In this document: positions 1 to 5,941 of the stretch, piece after piece
How the letters are laid out: each line of letters starts with the position of its first letter
How positions within the stretch are numbered: position 1 is the first letter of the stretch
Source: Rhodospirillales bacterium
Lineage (GTDB): Bacteria > Pseudomonadota > Alphaproteobacteria > Acetobacterales > Acetobacteraceae
NCBI GenBank assembly: GCA_903644035.1
Contig: CAHJXG010000433.1
Location: 1 to 6,741, forward strand
Length of the DNA: 6,741 nucleotides
Reading direction: 5' to 3'
Position numbers and translations under genes: made by a program
Notes under the pieces: generated by a model
Database searches by the model: none
The model's input: only the letters and a program-made list of their open reading frames with translations
Told to the model about the DNA's origin: nothing

Positions 1-67
1 GCTGGTGCTGTCGATCAACCTGCTGGGCGACTGGCTGCGCGACGCGCTGAACCCGAAATTGCGATGA
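1..67 (+). CDS. Peptide-type ABC transporter permease (DppC-like), C-terminal end only
   Basis: The frame from base 2 reads LVLSINLLGDWLRDALNPKLR and then stops at TGA 65-67; the rest of the gene lies left of the window. The ending NLLGDWLRDALNPKLR is typical of the cytoplasmic tail of DppC/OppC-type permeases, the second membrane subunit of peptide/nickel-class ABC importers. The stop overlaps the next start as ATGA (64-67), which suggests translational coupling. The ATPase pair that follows supports the usual order permease-permease-ATPase-ATPase. Only about 21 residues are visible, so the substrate and the membrane segments cannot be judged. Confidence 0.8.
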   Translation, partial: LVLSINLLGDWLRDALNPKLR

Positions 68-1038
68 GCCTGCTCGATGTGGACCGGTTGACGGTCGAGT
101 TCCCGACCCGGCGCGGCGTGCTGCGTGCGCTGGATGAGGTGTCGTTCTCCATCGCGCCCGGCGAGGTGCTGGGCGTGGTGGGGGAGAGCGGGGCGGGCAA
201 GAGCCTGACCGGGGCCGCGATCATCGGATTGCTGGAACCGCCGGGCCGCATCGGCGGTGGGCAGATCCGGCTGGAGGGCAGCCGCATCGACGACCTGGCC
301 CCGGACCGGATGCGGCGCATCCGCGGCAAGCAGATCGGCGTCATCTTCCAGGACCCGCTGACGACGCTGAACCCGCTGTACACGGTGGGCCGCCAGCTCA
401 CCGAGACCATGCAGGCGCACCTGCCGCTGTCCGGCGCCGACGCGCGGCGCCGGGCGGTCCGCTGGCTGGAGGACGTGGGCATCCCCGCCGCCGCCCAGCG
501 CATCGACGCCTACCCGCACGAGTTCTCCGGCGGCATGAGGCAGCGCGTGGTGATCGCGCTCGCCTTGTGCGCGGAGCCGCGGCTGGTGATCGCGGACGAG
601 CCGACGACGGCGCTCGACGTGTCGATCCAGGCCCAGGTGATCGCGCTCTTGAAGCGCCTGACGCGGGAGCGCGGGCTTTCGGTCATGCTGGTCACCCACG
701 ACATGGGCGTGATCGCGGAGGCCGCGGACCGGATCGCGGTCATGTATGCGGGCCGGGTGATCGAGATCGGGGCCGTCGCCAACGTGGTGCGCAGCCCGTC
801 CCACCCCTATACCGTGGGGCTGATGGGCAGCATCCCGTCGCTCGATGTGCGGGTGGAGCGGCTGCGGCAGATCGATGGTGCGATGCCGCGGCTGACCGCC
901 ATCCCGCCGGGCTGCGCGTTCAACCCGCGCTGCTCGCAGGTGTTCGGGCGCTGCCGGGCCGAGCGGCCGGAGCTGATGCCGGCGCGGCAGACCGCTGCCG
1001 CCTGCTGGCTGTTCGACCCGGCGCAATCCCATGTCTGA
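64..1038 (+). CDS. Peptide-type ABC transporter ATP-binding protein, DppD/OppD-like
   Basis: Cytoplasmic ATPase subunit that powers import through the DppB/DppC-type permease pair. The protein has 324 residues, normal for DppD. Visible motifs in order: Walker A GESGAGKS (residues 40-47), Q-loop FQDP (Q96), ABC signature FSGGMRQR (154-161), Walker B LVIADEP (174-180, catalytic E179) and switch His H212 in VTHD. The C-terminal oligopeptide-transporter extension (about 235-324) has HPYT at 247-250 and four cysteines, C284, C290, C297 and C314. In studied DppD-type subunits the equivalent cysteines bind a [4Fe-4S] cluster; that is family knowledge and was not tested here. ATG 64 is chosen because it overlaps the permease stop and gives the standard N-terminus (LLDVDRLTVEF). 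The gene overlaps the next ATPase by 8 bases. It probably pairs as a heterodimer with the DppF-like product. The family is certain; the transported compound is unknown. Confidence 0.96.
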   Translation: MSLLDVDRLTVEFPTRRGVLRALDEVSFSIAPGEVLGVVGESGAGKSLTGAAIIGLLEPPGRIGGGQIRLEGSRIDDLAPDRMRRIRGKQIGVIFQDPLTTLNPLYTVGRQLTETMQAHLPLSGADARRRAVRWLEDVGIPAAAQRIDAYPHEFSGGMRQRVVIALALCAEPRLVIADEPTTALDVSIQAQVIALLKRLTRERGLSVMLVTHDMGVIAEAADRIAVMYAGRVIEIGAVANVVRSPSHPYTVGLMGSIPSLDVRVERLRQIDGAMPRLTAIPPGCAFNPRCSQVFGRCRAERPELMPARQTAAACWLFDPAQSHV

Positions 1039-2026
1039 GGGCCGCATCGTGCTGGAGGCCGTCGAGGTCAGCCGCAGCTTCGACGTGTCGCGCCCCTGGC
1101 TGCAGCGCACGTTGGCCGGCGAGGGGCGGCGCGTGCTGCGCGCGGTCGATGCGGTGTCGTTTGCCGTGACCGTCGGCCGCACGCTGTCGCTGGTGGGCGA
1201 GAGCGGCTGCGGCAAGAGCACGGTCGGGCGCCTGGCCGTGGGATTGTATCAGCCGAGCGGCGGCGAAATCCGCTTCGAGGGGCAGGCCCTCTCGACCGCC
1301 CGCGCGCAGCCGGCGCTGCGCCGGCGGATGAACATGATCTTCCAGGACCCATATGCGTCGCTGAACCCGCGCTGGCGCGTGTCGGACATCGTCGCCGAGC
1401 CGATCCGCGCCTTCCGCCTGCTGCGCGGGCGCGACGTGCAGGACCGGGTCGGGCAGCTTCTGACGCAGGTGGGCCTGTCGCCGCGCGACGGCGAGAAGTA
1501 TCCGCATGAGTTCAGCGGCGGCCAGCGCCAGCGCGTCTCCATCGCCCGCGCGCTGTCGAGCGAGCCGGAGTTCCTGGTCTGCGACGAGCCGACCAGCGCG
1601 CTGGACGTGTCGGTGCAGGCGCAGATCCTGAACCTGATGCGCGATCTGCAGGCGCGGATGCAGATCACCTATCTGTTCATCAGCCACAACCTGGCCGTGG
1701 TGCGCCACATGTCGGACCTGCTGGGCGTGATGTACCTGGGCCGCATCGTCGAGTACGGGCCGGGCGAGAGCATCTTCGCAGCGCCGCGTCACCCGTATAC
1801 GCGGCTGCTGCTGGACGCGATCCCGGACCTCGGCATGGCGGGCGGCACGCGCGTGCGCACGCCGGTCGGCGGCGAGGTGCCCAGCCCGATCAACCCGCCG
1901 AGCGGCTGCACCTTCCACCCGCGCTGCCCCTTGGCCAACGCGCGTTGCCGGGCGGAGGTGCCGGGGCACACGCGGGCAGGCGACGTGCTGGTGGCGTGCC
2001 ATGCGGTGGAGGAGGGGCGGGGGTAG
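1031..2026 (+). CDS. Peptide-type ABC transporter ATP-binding protein, DppF/OppF-like
   Basis: Second ATPase subunit of the importer, 331 residues, normal for DppF/OppF. Motifs: Walker A GESGCGKST (56-64), Q-loop FQDP (Q105), a perfect signature FSGGQRQR (161-168), Walker B FLVCDEP (181-187, E186) and H219 in FISHN. The FQDPYASLNPR stretch (104-114) and the ISHNLAVVRHMSD stretch are characteristic of the DppF side rather than the DppD side. The C-terminal extension carries HPYT (254-257) and four cysteines, C293, C299, C306 and C323, spaced exactly as in the partner ATPase. The start at 1031 lies inside the last codons of the preceding gene (ATGTCTGA, 8-base overlap), so the two are surely one transcript. 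No terminator is visible after the TAG at 2024-2026. Transcription may therefore run into the opposite-strand HEPN/MNT region as antisense. Confidence 0.96.
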   Translation: MSEGRIVLEAVEVSRSFDVSRPWLQRTLAGEGRRVLRAVDAVSFAVTVGRTLSLVGESGCGKSTVGRLAVGLYQPSGGEIRFEGQALSTARAQPALRRRMNMIFQDPYASLNPRWRVSDIVAEPIRAFRLLRGRDVQDRVGQLLTQVGLSPRDGEKYPHEFSGGQRQRVSIARALSSEPEFLVCDEPTSALDVSVQAQILNLMRDLQARMQITYLFISHNLAVVRHMSDLLGVMYLGRIVEYGPGESIFAAPRHPYTRLLLDAIPDLGMAGGTRVRTPVGGEVPSPINPPSGCTFHPRCPLANARCRAEVPGHTRAGDVLVACHAVEEGRG

Positions 2027-2038
2027 GAAGACGTTGAA

Positions 2039-2382
2039 CTAAGGCGACAACCGTGCAGCGCGTCCCTGCAGGCAGCCTTCAAGGGCGGCAGGTCGCGCTC
2101 GATCAACAGCCAGAGGCGGACGACGTCAACAGTCCCATAATCGTGCCGCACCCGGTTGCCGAGACCCCGGATGTCTCGCCAGGGGACAGTGGGGCAGAGA
2201 TCGGCGGCAAGATCGCCCAGCTTGACGGCGGCCTCGCTGATCACCAGCAGGCTGTATTTGACAGCACGGACCGTTTGATCGGCAACGGTAAAGCCGTGCA
2301 GGTCCATATTGACCGTGAACCGCTCGATGGCGTCGATGTTTTCGATGATGTCAGCGAAGCGTTGAGCTGGATCGCTAGAAGG
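2039..2382 (-). pseudogene. HEPN-domain toxin of the DUF86/HepT family, degenerate (no start codon, native stop lost)
   Basis: The minus-strand frame beginning at about 2382 reads PSSDPAQRFADIIENI and continues in one frame through DQTVRAVKYSLLVISEAAVKL and WRDIRGLGNRVRHDYG to a helix ending DLPPLKAACRDALHG near 2050. This is the full helical HEPN fold of DUF86 proteins, which are ribonuclease toxins paired with MNT antitoxins. Between the in-frame stop at 2401-2403 and the first ATG (2305-2307) there is no ATG, GTG or TTG, so the first helix (about 25 residues) has no start. From ATG 2307 an open frame runs to 1789 (172 residues), but from about residue 94 on it is simply antisense to the DppF-like gene. 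A TAG one frame away at 2039-2041 may be the ancestral stop. The usual R-x4-H catalytic motif has Gly where Arg is expected, while His and Tyr (H-D-Y) remain. It is probably a broken toxin. A rare start codon or a sequencing error are alternatives. Confidence 0.65.
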
Positions 2383-2671
2383 CGAGCACCGCCTCGCGGC
2401 TTACGCTTCGCTGCGAACGCGGCTTCAACGTGCCCTCTTCAATCAGATCGACGGCATGACCCAGCAGGTCCGCCAACCGGTTTTCAATCCCAATCAGGTC
2501 GAGCAGTGACAGGCGATGCGCGTCGTCGAACGCGGCCAGCAGATCGATATCAGAGTCTGCCTCTGCCTCGTTCCGCGCCGTCGAACCGAACAGCGACAGC
2601 CGCACGACTCCGGCAGCCCTCAACTCCGGTTCGTGGGCGCGCAATGTGGCGATGACTTCGTCCCGTTTCAT
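2375..2671 (-). CDS. MNT-domain nucleotidyltransferase, MntA-like antitoxin
   Basis: Small minus-strand protein of 98 residues with the minimal nucleotidyltransferase fold. The motif G29-S30-x10-D41-I-D43 (GSTARNEAEADSDIDLL) is an exact GSx10DxD active site, and a third acidic residue, D75 in AVDLIEEG, sits where the family expects it. The C-terminus KPRSQRSVSREAVLAF is typical of MNT partners of DUF86 HEPN toxins. Studied MntA proteins neutralise their toxin by adding AMP to a Tyr near the HEPN active site; this activity is inferred here. ATG 2671 (MKRDEVIATLRAHEPELR) is preferred over the ATG at 2710 because it matches the usual family N-terminus. Neither start has a good Shine-Dalgarno sequence. 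The gene looks intact although its toxin partner downstream, on the same strand, does not. Its GC content is visibly below that of the transporter genes, consistent with acquisition. It could also be a solitary antitoxin remnant. Confidence 0.85.
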   Translation of the reverse strand: MKRDEVIATLRAHEPELRAAGVVRLSLFGSTARNEAEADSDIDLLAAFDDAHRLSLLDLIGIENRLADLLGHAVDLIEEGTLKPRSQRSVSREAVLAF

Positions 2672-2675
2672 GTAA

Positions 2676-2696
2676 CAAAGCTTAGCGTAGCCTTTG
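2676..2696. repeat. Imperfect 21-base palindrome just upstream of the MNT antitoxin start
   Basis: Perfect outer arms CAAAG (2676-2680) and CTTTG (2692-2696) flank a partly symmetric core; 14 of 21 positions match the reverse complement. It ends 5 bases from the antitoxin ATG (2669-2671) in one of the lowest-GC stretches of the window. Its position would suit an autoregulatory operator or a leader hairpin, but no convincing -35/-10 pair is seen for this strand. Confidence 0.3.
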
Positions 2697-2862
2697 CAGG
2701 GCAACCACATTTTTTACCATCAGCGCAGCCGCCAACGCTTTCCGCTGCTCCTGCCCTGGGCGCCGCTCTTCATGACGTTCGTTGGGATGACGGACGCATG
2801 GAAGCACTGCCGACCACAGCGGACCGCAGCAACGGGCAGGCGCAGACCGCGGTGACCCCCAT

Positions 2863-2892
2863 TTGCATCGCCGCCGAAGCGGCGCCTAATAG
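2863..2892 (+). promoter_or_regulatory. Candidate promoter with dyad in the spacer, for the binding-protein and amidohydrolase genes
   Basis: A possible -35 box TTGCAT (2863-2868) and a weak -10 TAATAG (2887-2892) are separated by 18 bases. The spacer contains a perfect 6-base inverted repeat, CGCCGC (2869-2874) and GCGGCG (2879-2884), around CGAA. Transcription would start near 2899 and give a short leader of about 20 bases. The -10 match is only 3 of 6, so this is a suggestion. It is the best candidate in the 249-base gap between the divergent antitoxin gene and the binding-protein gene. The remainder of that gap (about 2697-2862) shows no gene or recognisable element. Confidence 0.3.
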
Positions 2893-2909
2893 AGCCTGCT
2901 GCCACGAAC

Positions 2910-2915
2910 AAGGGA
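2910..2915 (+). promoter_or_regulatory. Ribosome binding site of the solute-binding protein gene
   Basis: AAGGGA lies 5 bases before the ATG at 2921. It fixes this start, which also begins a proper signal peptide, against a longer in-frame open stretch that reaches back to about 2516 through the opposite-strand antitoxin gene. Confidence 0.7.
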
Positions 2916-2920
2916 CAACG

Positions 2921-4498
2921 ATGCTGAAACGTCTATTGGCGACATCCTTGCTGGCCCTCGGGCTGAGCACGGCGGCCTCGACCGCCGCGACCCTGCGCTG
3001 GGCCAATGACGGCGACGCCAACTCCATGGACCCCTACACGCGCAACGAGACGTTCCTGCTCACCTTCACGCAGAACATCTACGACCCGCTGGTGCGCCGC
3101 AACCGCGAGCTCAAGGTCGAGCCGGCGCTGGCCGAACGCTGGGAGCAGCCGGACCCGCTGACCTGGCGCCTCCATCTGCGCGCCAACGTCAAGTTCCACG
3201 GCGGCGAGGCGTTCACCGCGGATGACGTCGTGTTCAGCCACCAGCGGGCCTCCGGCCCGGGCAGCCAGCTCAACGCCACCTTCTCCACCGTGAAGGAGGT
3301 GAAGAGGGTCGATGACCTCACCGTCGATTTCATCACCAAGGCCCCGAACCCGATCTTCCTGCAGGAGATCACGACCTGGGGCATCATGTCGAAGGCGTGG
3401 TGCGAGGCGCACAACGCGACGCAGCCGGCGGACCTCACCAAGGTCAAGGAGGAGAACTACGCCACCCGCAACGCCAACGGCACCGGCCCCTTCATCCTGG
3501 GCACGCGCGAGCCGGACCGGCGCACCACGCTCCGCAACAATCCGGCCTGGTGGGACAAGCCCGAGCACAACCTGACCGAGGTCACGTTCAACGTCATCTC
3601 CTCCGCCAACACCCGGGTCGCCGCCTTGCTCTCGGGCGACGTGGACATGATCTACACCGTGCCGCCGCAGGACATGGACCGCATCGGCCGCACCCCGGGC
3701 CTGAAGCTCGCGGTGGGGCCGGAGCTGCGCACGATCTTCTTCGGCTTCGACCAGGCGCGGCCGGAGCTGCTGAAATCGGACGTGAAGGGCCGTAACCCGT
3801 TCCAGGACGTGCGCGTGCGCCGGGCGTTCAACATGGCGGTGGACGCGAAGGCGATCCAGAGCCGGGTCATGCGCAACCAGAGCCATCCCACGGGCCTGAT
3901 GTACGGCCCCGGCGTCAACGGCTACACCGAGGCGTCAGACGTCCGCATCCCCTACGACCCCGACGGCGCCAAGAAGCTGCTGGCCGACGCCGGCTACCCC
4001 AACGGCTTCGGCGTCACCCTCGACTGCCCCAACGACCGCTACATCAACGACGAGGCGATCTGCCAGGCCGTCACCAACATGCTGGCCCGCATCGGCATGA
4101 GGATCACGCTGAACGCGCAGACCCGGCTGCAGTACTTCGCCCAGATCTCCAACCCGGACTACCGCACGAGCTTCTACATGCTCGGCTGGACGCCCACCAC
4201 GTACGACGCGCTCAACAGCCTGTTCAACCTTGCGGGCAGCCGCAACGGCGTGCGCGGGGTGTTCAACGACGGCGGCTGGTCGAACAAGGAGTTCGACGAC
4301 ACCCTGGACCAGATGGCGGTCGAGCTCGACCCGGCCAAGCGGCAGCAGCTGATCGAGCGCGCCTCCAAGATCATCCATGACGAGGCGGCCTTCATCCCGC
4401 TGCATCAGCAGACCGTCGTCTGGGCCTATCGCAGCAACGTCGAGCTGCAGCAGCTGGCGGACAACACCTTCCCGCTGCGCTACGTGACCGTGAAGTAG
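2921..4498 (+). CDS. Periplasmic solute-binding protein of the peptide/nickel ABC family (SBP family 5, DppA-like)
   Basis: Extracytoplasmic receptor that captures the substrate for the importer. The 525-residue length is normal for family-5 binding proteins. It starts with a classic signal peptide: MLKR, a hydrophobic core (residues 5-15), then a probable signal peptidase I site after A22 or A23 (STAA). There is no lipobox cysteine, so it is a soluble periplasmic protein. The family signature spans about 69-106, including ALAERWEQ, LTWRLHLR, VKFHGG and TADDVVFS. Further landmarks are NGTGPF (186-191), a NPAWWDKP segment (207-214), VRRAFNMAVD in the second lobe, and a C-terminal AAFIPLHQQ segment close to the end. 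The gene is separated from the ATPase genes by the opposite-strand HEPN/MNT pair, so it probably has its own promoter. It is 12 bases upstream of the amidohydrolase gene and is probably cotranscribed with it. The ligand cannot be read from sequence; an amide-linked compound is an inference from the neighbour. Confidence 0.95.
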   Translation: MLKRLLATSLLALGLSTAASTAATLRWANDGDANSMDPYTRNETFLLTFTQNIYDPLVRRNRELKVEPALAERWEQPDPLTWRLHLRANVKFHGGEAFTADDVVFSHQRASGPGSQLNATFSTVKEVKRVDDLTVDFITKAPNPIFLQEITTWGIMSKAWCEAHNATQPADLTKVKEENYATRNANGTGPFILGTREPDRRTTLRNNPAWWDKPEHNLTEVTFNVISSANTRVAALLSGDVDMIYTVPPQDMDRIGRTPGLKLAVGPELRTIFFGFDQARPELLKSDVKGRNPFQDVRVRRAFNMAVDAKAIQSRVMRNQSHPTGLMYGPGVNGYTEASDVRIPYDPDGAKKLLADAGYPNGFGVTLDCPNDRYINDEAICQAVTNMLARIGMRITLNAQTRLQYFAQISNPDYRTSFYMLGWTPTTYDALNSLFNLAGSRNGVRGVFNDGGWSNKEFDDTLDQMAVELDPAKRQQLIERASKIIHDEAAFIPLHQQTVVWAYRSNVELQQLADNTFPLRYVTVK

Positions 4499-4510
4499 GG
4501 GGCCAGGACC

Positions 4511-5941
4511 ATGCGCAACGTCGAGCAGATCTGGCAGATCGTGGATGAGAAGCGTGCTGACTACATCGCGCTCGCCGACCGGGTGTGGGACACGCCGGAA
4601 CTGGCCTACGGCGAGCACCGGTCGGCGGCCGAGCACCTGGCGATGCTGGAGCGGGAAGGCTACCGCGTCACCCGCGAGGTCGCCGGCATCCCCACCGCCA
4701 TCATGGCGGAGGCGGGGGAGGGCGGCCCGGTGATCGCGATCCTCGGCGAGTACGACGCGCTGCCGGGCCTGAGCCAGGAGGCGGGGCTGGACGAGCCGCG
4801 CGCCGTGGAGGGGCAGGGCGGCGTCGGCCATGGCTGCGGCCACAACCTGCTGGGGTCGGCGGCGATGCTCGCGGCCTCCGCGGTCAAGGACTGGCTGGCG
4901 CAGTCAGGCCAGCCCGGCCGCGTGCGCTACTACGGCTGCCCGGCCGAGGAAGGGGGCGCCGCCAAGGGCTTCATGGTCCGCGACGGCGCGTTCGCCGACG
5001 TGGACATCGCGATCTCCTGGCACCCGGCGTCGTTCTCCGGCGTGAACGAGGCGGTGAGCCTCGCCAACACGCGCATCGACTTCACCTTCGTGGGCCGCGC
5101 CAGCCACGCCGCCGCCGCGCCGGACCTGGGCCGCAGCGCGCTCGATGCGGTGGAGCTGATGAACGTCGGCGTGAACTACATGCGGGAGCACATGCCGGAC
5201 GACGCGCGGGTGCACTACGCCTACATCGACGCGGGCGGGATCGCGCCCAACGTCGTGCAGGCGCGGGCCAAGGTGCGCTACCTCATCCGGGCGCGCGACC
5301 TTTCGGGCCTCACGGCCCTCGTCGCCCGGGTGCGCAAGATCGCGGACGGCGCCGCGCTGATGACCGAGACGACGGTCAGCGCGCAGACGGTCAGCGCCGT
5401 CAGCAACCTCCTGGCCAACACGCCGCTCGAGCAGGCGATGCACGACAATTTCCAGCGCCTCGGCCCGCCCGAGTTCGACGACGCCGACCGCGCCTATGCC
5501 GAACGCATCCGCGCGACGCTGTCCGACGCCGACATCGCGGCGGCGTTCGACCGCTCCGGCGTGCCGGTGCGGCGCGACCTCGCGATGTGCGACTTCATCA
5601 TCCCGTTCGGCGCCCGCGGACGCGGCGGCAACGGCAGCACGGACGTGGGCGACGTGTCCTGGGTGGTGCCCACGGTGCAGGCTCGCGGCGCCACCTGCGC
5701 CGCCGGCACGCCGTTCCACTCCTGGCAGCTGACCGCGCAGGGCAAAAGCCCCGCCGCGCATAAGGGCCTCGTGCACGTCGCCAAGGTGATGGCCGGCACC
5801 GCGCTGGACGCGCTGCAGGACCCGGGGCTGATCGAGCGCGCCAAGGCCGATCTGGCCGAGCGCACCCGCGACACGCCCTATAGGTCTCCCCTGGCCGATG
5901 ACGTGCACCCGCCCATCCAGGCCATGAGCCGGGGCGTTTAG
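4511..5941 (+). CDS. M20 family amidohydrolase/metallopeptidase, AbgB-like
   Basis: Cytoplasmic metal-dependent amide hydrolase of 476 residues with no signal peptide. It closely resembles the B subunit of p-aminobenzoyl-glutamate hydrolase (about 480 residues). Landmarks: GEYDALPGLSQ (79-89); metal-binding GHGCGHNLLG (106-115, C109 and H111); PAEEGG (144-149, with E146/E147 as catalytic and metal-binding glutamates); SWHP (169-172, H171); the lid or dimerisation domain from about 185 with SHAAAAPD (H199); GNGSTDVGDVSWVVPT (373-388); and GTPFHSWQ (399-406, H403 as the last ligand). All key residues appear present. The start ATG 4511 follows the binding-protein stop by 12 bases, with AGGA at 4505-4508 very close and a G-run before it. 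In E. coli the B subunit works with AbgA; no A-type partner is in this window, so this may be a stand-alone enzyme. Likely substrates are N-acyl or N-aroyl amino acids or a dipeptide (inference). The final stop overlaps the convergent gene. Confidence 0.93.
   Translation: MRNVEQIWQIVDEKRADYIALADRVWDTPELAYGEHRSAAEHLAMLEREGYRVTREVAGIPTAIMAEAGEGGPVIAILGEYDALPGLSQEAGLDEPRAVEGQGGVGHGCGHNLLGSAAMLAASAVKDWLAQSGQPGRVRYYGCPAEEGGAAKGFMVRDGAFADVDIAISWHPASFSGVNEAVSLANTRIDFTFVGRASHAAAAPDLGRSALDAVELMNVGVNYMREHMPDDARVHYAYIDAGGIAPNVVQARAKVRYLIRARDLSGLTALVARVRKIADGAALMTETTVSAQTVSAVSNLLANTPLEQAMHDNFQRLGPPEFDDADRAYAERIRATLSDADIAAAFDRSGVPVRRDLAMCDFIIPFGARGRGGNGSTDVGDVSWVVPTVQARGATCAAGTPFHSWQLTAQGKSPAAHKGLVHVAKVMAGTALDALQDPGLIERAKADLAERTRDTPYRSPLADDVHPPIQAMSRGV
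5938..5941. other. Interlocked stop codons of two convergent genes
   Basis: Plus-strand TTAG holds TAG (5939-5941), which ends the amidohydrolase, and, read on the other strand, TAA (5940-5938), which ends the alpha/beta hydrolase. The two convergent coding regions therefore overlap by exactly four bases with no intergenic space. Confidence 0.9.

Noticed and set aside
920..2002. Long minus-strand open frame (360 codons) opposite the DppF-like gene
   Set aside because: Typical GC-rich shadow: Arg/Ala/His-rich, no motifs, and fully covered by a well-supported ATPase gene.
2370..2390. Programmed +1 frameshift that would fuse the MNT and HEPN proteins
   Set aside because: The HEPN frame does continue in the +1 frame right at the MNT stop, but TTC TAG is not a slippery site (re-pairing of tRNA-Phe would be poor) and no stimulatory element is seen. 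Start-codon loss is simpler.
2053..2655. Plus-strand open frame of 200 codons
   Set aside because: It is the mirror of the HEPN and MNT genes on the minus strand, whose proteins carry recognisable motifs. The plus-strand protein shows none.
2697..2862. Possible insertion-sequence remnant or small gene in the intergenic region
   Set aside because: No terminal repeats, no transposase-like peptide and no ribosome-binding-site-preceded frame with recognisable content were found.
2516..2920. N-terminal extension of the binding-protein reading frame back to base 2516
   Set aside because: It would run antisense through the MNT gene and bury the signal peptide. The ATG at 2921 has a good ribosome binding site and a correct signal sequence.
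2933..4843. Minus-strand open frames opposite the binding-protein and amidohydrolase genes
   Set aside because: Low-complexity Val/Gly/Arg/His-rich translations with no domain features. They are complements of well-supported genes.
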